DNA of 60,537 nucleotides from Ruminococcus sp. (GCF_016283395.1 NZ_JAEEMU010000053.1:1-60537), one strand, 5' to 3'; numbered from the stretch's first letter, positions 9,331-18,465 are shown. Notes: generated by a model from the letters alone, not told the origin. Made by a program: numbers and translations.

Positions 9331-9894
9331 ATGCTGACACATATAGGTACACAGACTATTGAAACGGAAAGACTTATACTCAGAAAATTTGAGTATTCGG
9401 ACTGCGATGCTGTCTTTAAAAACTGGGCAAGCGATGAAAAGGTACAGACTATGTACTCAGAGCCTACATACTCCACAATAGAGGAAACAAATGGACTTCT
9501 GGACAAGTATATCAGCAATTATTCCCGTGAGGACTATTACCGCTGGGCAGTCATCGATAAGGAAAACGGTGAATGTATCGGACAGATAGCCTATTTCCTC
9601 GTTGACGGAAAAAACCATTTTGCAGAGATAGAATACTGCATAGGTGCACAGTTCCAGTGCAGGGGATATTGTACAGAGGCTGCAAAGGCTGTAATAGCTT
9701 TCGGATTTGACAAGATGAACCTGCATAAAGTTCAGATATGCTGCAAGACTATAAATGCTCCTTCAAGGAAAGTTATTGAGAAATGCGGACTTACGTTTGA
9801 GGGCACTCTCAGGGACTATTTCTTTATGGACGGGCAGTATGTAGGCAGGGAATATTTCTCGATATTGCGTGAAGAATACGAAAACAGGAGGTAA
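9331..9894 (+). CDS. GNAT-family N-acetyltransferase (RimJ/RimL type)
   Basis: A 187-residue protein opening with TIETERLILRKFEYSDCDAVFKNWASDEKV, the usual start of RimJ/RimL-like acetyltransferases. The acetyl-CoA binding region is EIEYCIGAQFQCRGYCTEAAKAVIAFGF (about 111-138), and the final KVIEKCGLTFEGTLRDYFFMDGQY is also characteristic. The likely substrate is an amino group on a protein or small molecule, but the sequence does not say which. AGGGGAAAG precedes the ATG. The next gene starts 3 bases after its stop, with its ribosome site inside this gene's last codons. Confidence 0.88.
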   Translation: MLTHIGTQTIETERLILRKFEYSDCDAVFKNWASDEKVQTMYSEPTYSTIEETNGLLDKYISNYSREDYYRWAVIDKENGECIGQIAYFLVDGKNHFAEIEYCIGAQFQCRGYCTEAAKAVIAFGFDKMNLHKVQICCKTINAPSRKVIEKCGLTFEGTLRDYFFMDGQYVGREYFSILREEYENRR

Positions 9895-9897
9895 TTT

Positions 9898-10299
9898 ATG
9901 GCTGATATCGAAACACTTGAAAAAGTACGCGAATTGTTCAGAAATGACCGATTTGCGACTGAAATGGGAGCAGTCATCGACGAGATAGACGACCATTATG
10001 CAAAGGTGAGCCTTGTTATAAACGAGCATCACAAGAATGCTGTCGGCGGTATAATGGGCGGAGTTTACTTCACACTTGCGGATTTCGCATTTGCTGTGGC
10101 TTCAAACTGGCAGAAAGCAGGAGTTGTGGGACTCAACTGCGATGCTTCGTTTATCGGAGTGCCGAAAACTCAGCGTATAATCGCTGAGGCAAAGCTCATA
10201 AAGGACGGCAGGAGCATCTGCTGCTACAACGTGGATATACGCGATGAGCTGGGAAATCCTGTTGCTGCTGTGCAGTGTATGGGATTCAGAAAATCATAA
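9898..10299 (+). CDS. PaaI-type hotdog thioesterase
   Basis: A 133-residue hotdog-fold protein. The central helix region HKNAVGGIMGGVYFTLADFAFAVA (about 42-65) matches the PaaI pattern, although the common HGG is MGG here. Strands such as GLNCDASFIGVPKTQRIIAEAKL and the last strand AAVQCMGFRK complete the fold. Such enzymes hydrolyse small acyl-CoA thioesters; the substrate cannot be read from sequence. It is coupled to the GNAT gene upstream and ends at a convergent terminator. Confidence 0.82.
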   Translation: MADIETLEKVRELFRNDRFATEMGAVIDEIDDHYAKVSLVINEHHKNAVGGIMGGVYFTLADFAFAVASNWQKAGVVGLNCDASFIGVPKTQRIIAEAKLIKDGRSICCYNVDIRDELGNPVAAVQCMGFRKS

Positions 10300-10305
10300 A
10301 AGCGA

Positions 10306-10337
10306 GGGAGAGTATCAAAGATACTCTCCCCATTTTT
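10306..10337. terminator. Bidirectional terminator between thioesterase and anti-sigma genes
   Basis: A perfect 11-base stem GGGAGAGTATC / GATACTCTCCC with an AAA loop, followed by CATTTTTT on the plus strand. It separates convergent genes. The stem overlaps the last codons and stop of the minus-strand anti-sigma gene (stop at 10315-10317). Confidence 0.85.
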
Positions 10338-11082
10338 TCTGTGCGGCTTTTTTCATTGCTTCAAGCTCTTCTGCATGAGATTTGAACATATTCTCTGTTT
10401 CAAGGATATGTTTAGATGTGAAATACTGGTTAAACAGGTCTGTGAGCCCGTTGTTCACCTCAAATGTTGTATATATTACATTGTCACCCATTAGTATCGG
10501 AATACTCTTACGGTGGACAGACAAATCGGTTTTGCCGAACATACTATAAGATATCATAAGTACAGGCTGTTTTGTGTCATTGGAGCGGAGCATCTCGTCA
10601 CTGCCTTTAGGTGATATCACCATGTACCCTACAGAGAAATCCAGATAATCGGGAAGAATCACAGCGTAAACATAATCATCGTCATCATCGACATAGGTAG
10701 GAGAAAACTTTGCCGTAGGAGTTGAATTATCGATACGCCGCATTCCCACGCACATTTTCTTCATGGGGCGGTATTTCAGAAAGTACCATGCTCCGTTTAC
10801 TGCTCCGAAAAGCACTAAACATATACACATAAGCGCGGACATTATTTTGGTAAATCGGCTGCGTTTCAGTTTTTTGCCGACTTTTTTGAAAGTTTCGGCT
10901 TCGCTTGGGGCGGTCTCGTTTTTTGGAGCAGGAAGAGACAGCTCCTCATACAGCTGTCGGCAGTTCTCACAGCTGCGGAGATGCTCCTCTAAAAGCTCTT
11001 TGGTCTCATCGCTGCATATCTCCTCTTTGTACAGCGGCAGCATATCTATTATTACATTGCAGGGGATGCTGCTGTTTTTCAT
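10315..11082 (-). CDS. Zinc-finger anti-sigma factor, membrane-bound
   Basis: A 255-residue protein. An N-terminal zinc-finger-type anti-sigma domain (about 1-45) has CNVIIDMLPLYKEE and HLRSCENCRQLYEEL, giving the H-x3-C-x2-C ligands. A single membrane segment lies at about 78-98 (IMSALMCICLVLFGAVNGAWYF), followed by an extracytoplasmic domain of unknown fold. It overlaps the preceding ECF sigma gene by 4 bases, the classical arrangement in which the anti-sigma factor holds the sigma factor at the membrane until a signal arrives. The signal is unknown. Confidence 0.85.
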   Translation of the reverse strand: MKNSSIPCNVIIDMLPLYKEEICSDETKELLEEHLRSCENCRQLYEELSLPAPKNETAPSEAETFKKVGKKLKRSRFTKIMSALMCICLVLFGAVNGAWYFLKYRPMKKMCVGMRRIDNSTPTAKFSPTYVDDDDDYVYAVILPDYLDFSVGYMVISPKGSDEMLRSNDTKQPVLMISYSMFGKTDLSVHRKSIPILMGDNVIYTTFEVNNGLTDLFNQYFTSKHILETENMFKSHAEELEAMKKAAQKKWGEYL

Positions 11083-11576
11083 AAAAGTTCCTCCTTTTTC
11101 ATTAACTGTATAAGCTTCTGTTTTGCGCGGTAAAAAGTCACGCCTGCCCAGTTTTCGCTTTTGCCGAAAACATTTCCGATGTCGGAGAATTTCAGCTCAG
11201 CAAAAACTCTCAATGTGAACACCTCGCGGTAGGGTTCTTCGAGTTCGTGGAGAAGATGATGTATGCGCAGGGAAGTGTCCTTGTTTATGATATCTGTCTC
11301 AATATTGCTGTCGGAGGCAGGTTCGTCAATAATGTCAAGGGAATGGTTCTTTGTTTCGGCTTTTTTGAGGTGGTCGAAGTAGAGATTTTTTGCGATAGTA
11401 CACAGCCATGTCCTTACAGAGCAGCTTCCTTTGAAGCTGTCGGCATTAGTCATAGCCTTCAGCATGGTATCCTGCAAAATGTCCTTGGCAAGCTGCTCGC
11501 TGCCGCACATTCTCAGGATAAAGGAATAAAGGTCGGGGCTGTATTTTTCGTATATTTCGTGGAATTCCCGTTTCAT
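11079..11576 (-). CDS. ECF RNA polymerase sigma factor (with zinc-finger anti-sigma)
   Basis: A 165-residue ECF sigma factor. Region 2 is visible in YSPDLYSFILRMCGSEQLAKDILQDTMLKA and SVRTWLCTIAKNLYFDHLKK; region 4 is EEPYREVFTLRVFAELKFSDIGNVFGKSENWAGVTFYRAKQKL. GGAGGTGAAAAG lies before the ATG. The anti-sigma gene follows with an ATGA overlap, so the two form one operon. Such pairs usually transcribe their own promoter and a small regulon. One of three ECF pairs in this window. Confidence 0.93.
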   Translation of the reverse strand: MKREFHEIYEKYSPDLYSFILRMCGSEQLAKDILQDTMLKAMTNADSFKGSCSVRTWLCTIAKNLYFDHLKKAETKNHSLDIIDEPASDSNIETDIINKDTSLRIHHLLHELEEPYREVFTLRVFAELKFSDIGNVFGKSENWAGVTFYRAKQKLIQLMKKEELL

Positions 11577-11633
11577 CTTTTCACCTCCTCATAAAGTTAG
11601 ACGAATGAAAAACAGTTTTATTACAAAAAATAA

Positions 11634-11682
11634 AAAAGTCTCTTTTATCAGTTTGTACTGAATAAAGAGACTTTATTTTTAT
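11634..11682 (-). terminator. Terminator after the LacI-GGDEF gene
   Basis: AAGTCTCTTTATTCAGT on the minus strand pairs, with two mismatches, with its complement across a short loop, and is followed by TTTTTTATTTTTTG. It lies at the end of the minus-strand GGDEF gene and upstream of the ECF gene. Confidence 0.75.
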
Positions 11683-13589
11683 ACAAATTCGGAGAGTCTT
11701 GCTTTTTTCTTTTCTTTTTTGACAGTGTACATCTTGTCATCGGCTTTGTCGATGACATCGTAGATAGAGTTCTCATCTTCTTCGGAAGTGATTATACTTC
11801 CGATACTTGCGGATATGGTATAAGGCTTTTTTACTATACTGTTTATGTTTTCAAGCTCGTCATAGAAGCGGTTTTCGAGTTCCTCAGCATCGTTTTCGTG
11901 AGCATTTGCGGTAAGGATAACGAATTCGTCACCGCCGAAACGTGCGCATATCCTTCTTGTGCCGCTGCACTTGCGGATAATGGCTGCAAGACGCTGTATA
12001 GCAAAATCTCCCTCATTATGACCGTAGTTGTCGTTGATGTACTTCAGACCGTCCATATCTATAAAGCTTATCAATACTTTATTATGGTGTGCGATACTTT
12101 CTTTGAATATATTCTCAGCAATATTGAAGAAACCGTTGCGGTTATAGATATTGCAGAGGGGATCGATGACATACAGTCGGTTGAGCTCGTCCATAGCCTT
12201 GTTGATGTGGCAGAGCTTGCGTATATTTTCCATTGAGATGCTGAGATCCATTGTAAGCGTATGGCACAGCAGACTTGATATTGGAAAGTCACTGTTGGTG
12301 ATTATGTAATATCCGAGACATCTCTCGCTGAAATGGAGAGGGAGAAAATAATTGACTTCATAGCCTTTGCCGAAGCCCTCGGGGAACATATCCCTGCTGG
12401 GGAAAAGATCAACGCTTCTTCGTTCGCCTTTATCAAGAATAAGCGGAGCTGTCATATATCTGGAATAGCCTGTACGGCTTGAAAGGTCGGGAGCGGAAAC
12501 ATAAGTCTCCTGCCAGTCCTCGATAAGACAGAGACAGAACTTTTCAAGATTAAGGTCGTTCATGTTCTGGGCGATAACTTCAAATGTTGAAGCTACGGTC
12601 TCGGCACCTGCAAGCTCGGCAGTGAGCTTATTGAGCGCGTGGATATTATTGTTAGTGACTTCCATGCGGTTGTAGGTTCGCTTCTTGTATGTTTTTAGGT
12701 CATCGGCAGTTTCATCTGTACAGCCGCAGCTTTCAGAGAAAACAGGAGATGATTTAAGTATAGTGGCTTTCGGCTGTTTATTGCCGTAGAGCAGATTTAC
12801 AAGGATATCACAGGCTTTATAGCCTGCTTCAAAAAGCGGACGCTTTACAGTTGTAAGAGCAGGGGAAGAGTTACGGGCATTGAATGTATTGTCGAAACCT
12901 GTAACGATAACATCGTCGGGTACTTTATACCCGTATTTTTCCAGTGAAGATACTACTGTAAGAGCCATACTGTCATTGGCACATATAAAAGCATCAGGAA
13001 GTGAAAGTCCCGACCTTACGAATTCGTCGATAGCTTCCTTGCCGTCGTGACTGCGGAAATTACCGTAAAAAACTCGTTTTTCATCAAGCTCTACACCGTT
13101 TTCAGCCATTGCCTCACGTACAGCATCAAAGCGGAGACGCGCTTCGGGATTTGCGAGAGGACCTGTTATGCAATTGATGACCTTAGCATGATGATGTTTG
13201 ATAATATGCTCGACAAGCTCCTTCATTACGGAGTAGTTATCGATACATATACTGTATAGCTCAGGATCGTCTGTAGGTTCAAAAACAACTGTAGGCTTAT
13301 GGGCGGCGGTTATATCACTGAGGAGCTTGTGACGGATCTCGGGATCGCCAAAAGTGTTTAGCATAAGCAATATACCGTCGAATTTTGAATAATCTATCAG
13401 GTCATAGATACTGTATTCGCCGAGATCGAACCTTCTGTTGTTGACAAGTCCGCCGAAAGCTGCGAAATATGACACGCTCAGCTGGTTCTCTTCAGCAGAT
13501 CGGTTTATACCGCATATGATGTTGTTCTGATACTCTTCGTCAAGTGCCGAAACAACAACTGCGATCTTTTTAGTGTTCCCAGAATCCAT
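11679..13589 (-). CDS. LacI-type ligand-binding sensor fused to a GGDEF diguanylate cyclase
   Basis: A 636-residue cytoplasmic protein with no membrane segment and no helix-turn-helix. Residues about 8-290 form a LacI/periplasmic-binding-type domain (NNIICGINRSAEENQ; DAFICANDSMALTVVSSLEKYGYKVPDDVIVTGFDN; SPALTTVKRPLFEAGYKA), normally a sugar-binding fold. A middle region of about 170 residues starts after an SCGC motif and looks GAF-like. The C-terminal GGDEF domain (about 470-630) keeps DPLCNIYNRNGF, FIDMDGLKYINDNYGHNEGD and an intact RFGGDEF at about 551. The RxxD inhibitory site is missing (position -6 from GG is Arg). It probably makes cyclic di-GMP in response to a sugar-like ligand. Divergent from the xylanase. 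GAGGGG precedes the ATG. Confidence 0.9.
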   Translation of the reverse strand: MDSGNTKKIAVVVSALDEEYQNNIICGINRSAEENQLSVSYFAAFGGLVNNRRFDLGEYSIYDLIDYSKFDGILLMLNTFGDPEIRHKLLSDITAAHKPTVVFEPTDDPELYSICIDNYSVMKELVEHIIKHHHAKVINCITGPLANPEARLRFDAVREAMAENGVELDEKRVFYGNFRSHDGKEAIDEFVRSGLSLPDAFICANDSMALTVVSSLEKYGYKVPDDVIVTGFDNTFNARNSSPALTTVKRPLFEAGYKACDILVNLLYGNKQPKATILKSSPVFSESCGCTDETADDLKTYKKRTYNRMEVTNNNIHALNKLTAELAGAETVASTFEVIAQNMNDLNLEKFCLCLIEDWQETYVSAPDLSSRTGYSRYMTAPLILDKGERRSVDLFPSRDMFPEGFGKGYEVNYFLPLHFSERCLGYYIITNSDFPISSLLCHTLTMDLSISMENIRKLCHINKAMDELNRLYVIDPLCNIYNRNGFFNIAENIFKESIAHHNKVLISFIDMDGLKYINDNYGHNEGDFAIQRLAAIIRKCSGTRRICARFGGDEFVILTANAHENDAEELENRFYDELENINSIVKKPYTISASIGSIITSEEDENSIYDVIDKADDKMYTVKKEKKKARLSEFV

Positions 13590-13612
13590 ATTATCCCCTC
13601 TAAAAATCAGAA

Positions 13613-13639
13613 AATAAGTTTATACTTATTTATATTATA
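13613..13639 (-). promoter_or_regulatory. Promoter -10 with inverted repeat for the LacI-GGDEF gene
   Basis: On the minus strand a TATAAT lies at 13634-13639. Directly downstream is an inverted repeat, AATAAGT-TTAT-ACTTATT (13613-13630), that would span the transcription start. The location suits an operator. I see no good -35 box. AT-richness could produce such symmetry by chance. Confidence 0.4.
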
Positions 13640-14086
13640 ATATATCAATATTAAAAAATAAAGGTTTTGAGAATTTTTTCGGTGTTTTACACATCTGAAA
13701 ATGTTTCTGTTTGTGCATACCTACAAAAGAAAATTTAGCAATATAAAGCTGTAAAATGGTAAAATCATAATATAAAGTGGAAAATATTACTGACCATTTT
13801 TATATAATGAGGGGAAAAACACTGCCGTCAAATTGTGAAACGATGGAGAATAATCAATATAATTTTTGTGTATATACTATAAATATATAATATGGCAGAA
13901 AGGCAAAAAGTCAGCACAAAAAGTAATATTTTACAATAAATCTACCACTTGTAAATAGCATTTTTTCTCGAAAAATAGCAAGTTAAAGTACTATCACAGT
14001 AGAGTGTATAAAAATACGCAACATTCAGCAGCTAAAATGTACAAAAACAGCAAAAAATGAGCAAGTGAAATTATTGTTAGCAAATT
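13640..14086. other. Long AT-rich intergenic region upstream of the xylanase
   Basis: About 450 bases without a credible gene on either strand. It is rich in A and T, with several TATAAT-like words (for example near 13809 and 13888) and an imperfect stem-loop at about 13946-13984 with ACTTG/CAAGT ends. It probably holds regulatory sites for the divergent sensor and xylanase genes, but I cannot identify a specific binding site. Confidence 0.5.
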
Positions 14087-14115
14087 TTGACTTGAATAGT
14101 TCACAGAAATGTAAT
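14087..14115 (+). promoter_or_regulatory. Promoter of the xylanase gene
   Basis: TTGACT at 14087-14092, a 17-base spacer and TGTAAT at 14110-14115. This leaves a leader of about 120 bases before the ATG. One mismatch per box; the best candidate in the region. Confidence 0.65.
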
Positions 14116-14240
14116 AAAATGATAACAGAAGCTGAGGAAGAGGAGGGACGCGAAAACAGACTGGTGTTTTTGTGCTTTTCCTTAGTTAAGACGAAAAGAT
14201 ATCATTTATTATTACGAAATGAAAGTGAGGAATGATCGAC

Positions 14241-17200
14241 ATGAAAAAGAGCAACTTCAAAAGATTTGTCAGCGCAGGCATTACTGCACTGATGGTTGCT
14301 TCAAGTATCCCTGCTGTTCCTGCTGTAGTAGCAAATGCTGCTGACGCCCAGCAGAGAGGCAATATCGGCGGATACGACTACGAAATGTGGAACCAGAACA
14401 GTCAGGGTCAGGTTTCAATGCAGCCGGGCGCAGGATCATTTACCTGCTCATGGAGCAACATTGAAAACTTCCTTGCACGTATGGGCAAGAACTATGACAG
14501 CAAAAAGCAGAATTACAAGAGCATAGGTAAGGACATTACTCTTACTTATGATGTTGAGTACACTCCAAGAGGAAATTCGTATATGTGTGTATACGGATGG
14601 ACAAGAAATCCTCTTATGGAATATTACATCGTAGAAGGCTGGGGCGACTGGAGACCACCCGGAAACGATGGTGAAAACAAGGGCACAGTATCACTTGACG
14701 GAAATACTTACGATATTCGTAAGACAATGCGTTACAACCAGCCGTCACTTGATGGTACAGCTACATTCCCACAGTACTGGAGTGTACGTAAGTCAAGCGG
14801 TTCGGCTAACAACCAGACAAACTACATGAAGGGTACTATCCACGTTGGCAGACACTTTGACGCATGGTCAAAGTCAGGTCTTGATATGTCAGGTACACTT
14901 TATGAGGTTTCACTCAATATCGAAGGTTACAGATCAAACGGATCTGCTAATGTAAAGAGCGTAAGAGTTTACGAGAACGGAATCGACGGCGATACAGGTG
15001 AGACAGGTACAACAACACCAGTACAGACTGTAAAGGCTGACGATAACGGCAATTACTTCACAAGTACATTCGAGAGTGGCAAGGACAACTGGTCAGGCAG
15101 AGGCGATGCAACAGTAGCAACTGATTCAAGCGACTACTATGACGGCAGCAAGTCACTCTATGTTTCAGGCAGAGGACAGGAATGGAACGGCTGCGCTATC
15201 ACACTTGATTCAAGTGCATTTGTTCCCGGTCAGACATACAGCTTCAGTACAGCAGTACTTCAGAAGTCAGGCAGCACAGTAACAATGCAGATGTCACTTC
15301 AGCAGGGCGACGGCAACGGTGCTTCATATACAAGCATTGCAACAGCTGACGCTAAGAGCGGCGAGTGGACAAAGCTTGAAAACACAAAATTCACTATCCC
15401 TGATAATTCAGGCGATATGATCCTTTATGTCGAGACACCTCAGGATTCTGGTGATCTTTGCGACTTCTACATTGACGCAGTTCAGGTATCTGAGTCAGGC
15501 AAGGCTTCATCTGTTAAGACAGGCGGCGGTACAGTAAGCGCAAGCTCAACACCTACACCTACACCTGGCGGTGAAAGCGGTACTTCAGCACCTGTATCAT
15601 CAGGCGAAGGCGTTGCAGCACATCAGAACATGGATTACACCTACAAGAAGGGCGGAGACGGCTTCAAGGATCATGCAGGTCCGTTATTCAGACTCGGTAC
15701 TTCTGTAAGTGCAAACGAGATCAATACATCACAGGGACAGAATTTCATCAAGCAGCACTACAACTCAGTAACCTGTGAGAATGAAATGAAGCCTGATTCT
15801 ATCGTAGCTGGTGTAAGCGGCGATAATGTAAATATCAGCCTCAGAAATGCAGATCCTATTCTTAAGTTCGCTCAGCAGAACGGCATCGGCGTTCGTGGTC
15901 ATACCTTCGTATGGTACAGCCAGACTCCAAACTCACTGTTCCAGGAGAACGGCAGAGATGTATCTGCTGACAGAATGAACAAGCGTCTTGAGAGCATGAT
16001 AAAGAATACATTTGCTGCTATCAAGCAGAATTATCCTAACCTCAAGCTCCATTCCTACGATGTATGTAACGAGCTCTTCGTTAATGACGGCGGTGGAATG
16101 AGACCAGCAAGCAACTCAGGTTGGGTAAGAGTATACGGTAACGACAGCTTCGTTATCAATGCATTCAAGTATGCAAGACAGTATGCTCCTTCAACAACAA
16201 AGCTTTACCTCAACGACTATAACGAGTACATGTCTGCAAAGACAAACGATCTCTACAACATGGCTAAGAAGGTAATGGCTGAGGGCGACTACATCGATGG
16301 TATCGGTATGCAGTCACACCTTGACTCAAGATATCCTTCAGCAAGTGAGTACGAAACAGCTATCAAGAAGTTTGAGAGCCTCGGACTTGACGTTCAGGTA
16401 ACAGAGCTTGATATCACAAACAGCACAGGTTCAAATGATAAGCTTTATCCTCAGATCTTTGAGGTTATCTGTAAGCACGCAAAGAACATCTCATGCGTAA
16501 CTCTCTGGGGTACAACCGATGAGAGAAGCTGGAGATATCGTGAAAACGGTGGTTCACCACTTCCATTCAACAACTATCAGCCTAAGTCATTCTACAATGA
16601 CATTATCAAGATAATGGATAAGTATGCTGATGAAATGGAGAAGACAACCACTACAACAACTACCACAACTACAACCACACAGCCTGCAACAACTACTACA
16701 ACTGTAGATCCTAAGGTTGCACTCGAGGCTAAGGTTTCTAAGTGGGGCGATGCTAATAAGGACGGCACAGTTGATATGGGCGACGTAGTTCTTATTATGC
16801 AGTCACTTGCAAATCCAAACAAGTATGCGCTTACTGATGCACAGGCTGCAAACGCTGACGTAAATCAGGCAGGCGGCGGTGTTACAACAAGCGATGCTCT
16901 CACAATCCAGAAGTTCCTCTTAGGACTTGTTAAGTCACTTCCTGAGAGCTATTCAGAGAGCATAACAAATCCTCCTGTTGTAACTACTACAACTAAGAAG
17001 GCTACAACTACAACAACTACTAAGGTTGTTACAACTACAACAACAAAGGCTCCTACAATAAGCGGAGAGAAGTTCAGCGTTGGTAATGGCAAGAACCAGT
17101 ACAAGGGCACAAGCGATGGCTACAGCTACGAGATCTGGCTTGACAATACAGGCGGAAGCGGTTCAATGACTCTCGGCAGCGGCGGTACATTCAACACAGA

Positions 17201-18410
17201 GTGGAGCGCACAGGTAAGCTCAGGTAACTTCCTCGCTCGTCGCGGTATGGACTTTGACCGTACAAAGAAGGCTACAGACTGCGGTAAGATCGTAATGGAT
17301 TACGCAGCTGACTATTCAGCAAGCTCACAGGGTAACTCAAGACTCTGCGTATACGGCTGGATGACAGATCCTCTCGTAGAGTACTACATCATTGAGGACT
17401 GGGTAAACTGGCGTCCAACAGCTCAGGGCGGCAGCAAGACTGTAACAATCGACGGTGCTGAGTATGAGATATTCACACTCGATCACTATGGTCCTACAAT
17501 CCTTGACAATCAGTCAAGAAACTTCAAGCAGTACTTCAGCGTTCGTAAGTCTAAGAGAACATCAGGTACTATCACAGTATCAGATCACTTCAAGGCTTGG
17601 GCAGACGCAGGTTGGAATATCGGTAACCTCACAGAAGTTGCACTCAACGTAGAAGGTTGGGAGAGCAGCGGTAAGGCTAACGTATCAAAGCTCACACTTA
17701 ACGTAACAGGCGGCAGCAGCACAGGTCAGACAGGTCAGACAGGACAGACAGGTCAGACAGGTACTACACCTACAGTTGATAAGTCAAAGAAACTCTGCGC
17801 TATCTCATTCGATGATGGTGCATCAGCTCAGAGCAAGAGCGATCCTGGATACAGAATCATTGATGCTCTTGTTAAGAACAATATGACAGCTACATTCTTC
17901 AACGTAGGCAGCTGGATCAAGACAAATGAGCAGATCAAGTATGAGTATGAAAAAGGCATGGAAGTTGCTAACCACACTCAGACTCATCCACACCTCGGTC
18001 AGCTTGGTTCAGGTCAGATCAGAAGTGAGTGGGAGCAGTGCAACAGCAAGCTCAAGAGCATCATCGGCACTGAGCCTTCACACCTTATGAGATTACCTTA
18101 TCTTGAGAGCAACGGTACAGTTCAGTCAGCACTCTATGACGTTCCGCTCATCAGCTGTGCAATCGATACAAAGGACTGGAACAATGCTTCAACAAATGAT
18201 ATCGTAAATACAATCAAGCAGGCTGCACAGAACGGTTCACTTGAAGGTGCTATCGTACTTTGCCACGAGAACTATGCTACAACAGCAGCAGCTATGGAAC
18301 AGGTTCTTCCATGGCTCGCACAGAATGGTTACCAGAACGTAAGCATCTCTGAAATGGCTAAGGCTCACGGCAAGACACTTGCAGGCGGTCAGGTTCATAC
18401 AAGAGCTTAA
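14241..18410 (+). CDS. Secreted multimodular xylanase: GH11-CBM22-GH10-dockerin-GH11-CE4
   Basis: About 1389 residues. The start at 14241 (MKKSNFKRFV) is preferred over the in-frame ATG at 14232, which lies one base after the GAGG site. A signal peptide (about 1-35, ending VANAADA) is followed by: GH11 xylanase (about 38-250; nucleophile in PLMEYYIVE, acid/base in NIEGY); CBM22 (about 268-420); GH10 xylanase (about 460-800; acid/base in DVCNELF, nucleophile in VTELDI); a Thr linker; dockerin (about 834-905; repeats DANKDGTVDMGDVV and ADVNQAGGGVTTSDAL, the second lacking the usual ligand spacing); a Thr linker; a second GH11 (about 940-1156; PLVEYYIIE, NVEGW); a GQT repeat linker; and a CE4 deacetylase (about 1180-1389; SFDDG, HTQTH, RLPY, LCHE). 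It should cut xylan backbones by two mechanisms and remove acetyl groups while docked on a scaffoldin. Flanked by a sugar-sensor GGDEF gene. Confidence 0.95.
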   Translation: MKKSNFKRFVSAGITALMVASSIPAVPAVVANAADAQQRGNIGGYDYEMWNQNSQGQVSMQPGAGSFTCSWSNIENFLARMGKNYDSKKQNYKSIGKDITLTYDVEYTPRGNSYMCVYGWTRNPLMEYYIVEGWGDWRPPGNDGENKGTVSLDGNTYDIRKTMRYNQPSLDGTATFPQYWSVRKSSGSANNQTNYMKGTIHVGRHFDAWSKSGLDMSGTLYEVSLNIEGYRSNGSANVKSVRVYENGIDGDTGETGTTTPVQTVKADDNGNYFTSTFESGKDNWSGRGDATVATDSSDYYDGSKSLYVSGRGQEWNGCAITLDSSAFVPGQTYSFSTAVLQKSGSTVTMQMSLQQGDGNGASYTSIATADAKSGEWTKLENTKFTIPDNSGDMILYVETPQDSGDLCDFYIDAVQVSESGKASSVKTGGGTVSASSTPTPTPGGESGTSAPVSSGEGVAAHQNMDYTYKKGGDGFKDHAGPLFRLGTSVSANEINTSQGQNFIKQHYNSVTCENEMKPDSIVAGVSGDNVNISLRNADPILKFAQQNGIGVRGHTFVWYSQTPNSLFQENGRDVSADRMNKRLESMIKNTFAAIKQNYPNLKLHSYDVCNELFVNDGGGMRPASNSGWVRVYGNDSFVINAFKYARQYAPSTTKLYLNDYNEYMSAKTNDLYNMAKKVMAEGDYIDGIGMQSHLDSRYPSASEYETAIKKFESLGLDVQVTELDITNSTGSNDKLYPQIFEVICKHAKNISCVTLWGTTDERSWRYRENGGSPLPFNNYQPKSFYNDIIKIMDKYADEMEKTTTTTTTTTTTTQPATTTTTVDPKVALEAKVSKWGDANKDGTVDMGDVVLIMQSLANPNKYALTDAQAANADVNQAGGGVTTSDALTIQKFLLGLVKSLPESYSESITNPPVVTTTTKKATTTTTTKVVTTTTTKAPTISGEKFSVGNGKNQYKGTSDGYSYEIWLDNTGGSGSMTLGSGGTFNTEWSAQVSSGNFLARRGMDFDRTKKATDCGKIVMDYAADYSASSQGNSRLCVYGWMTDPLVEYYIIEDWVNWRPTAQGGSKTVTIDGAEYEIFTLDHYGPTILDNQSRNFKQYFSVRKSKRTSGTITVSDHFKAWADAGWNIGNLTEVALNVEGWESSGKANVSKLTLNVTGGSSTGQTGQTGQTGQTGTTPTVDKSKKLCAISFDDGASAQSKSDPGYRIIDALVKNNMTATFFNVGSWIKTNEQIKYEYEKGMEVANHTQTHPHLGQLGSGQIRSEWEQCNSKLKSIIGTEPSHLMRLPYLESNGTVQSALYDVPLISCAIDTKDWNNASTNDIVNTIKQAAQNGSLEGAIVLCHENYATTAAAMEQVLPWLAQNGYQNVSISEMAKAHGKTLAGGQVHTRA

Positions 18411-18432
18411 TTAATGCTAATGTATTAAAATT

Positions 18433-18465
18433 ATGTGCCGATCACAGAATCGGTGGTCGGCACAT
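18433..18465 (+). terminator. Hairpin after the xylanase gene
   Basis: ATGTGCCGA pairs with TCGGCACAT over a 15-base loop. The following TTAATTAAG is a weak T-tract, so this may be an mRNA-protecting 3' hairpin, with the main stop provided by the hairpin at 18504. Confidence 0.6.

Noticed and set aside
16640..17060. ACAACT-rich DNA repeats as a possible non-coding satellite
   Set aside because: They encode in-frame Thr-rich linkers between xylanase modules.
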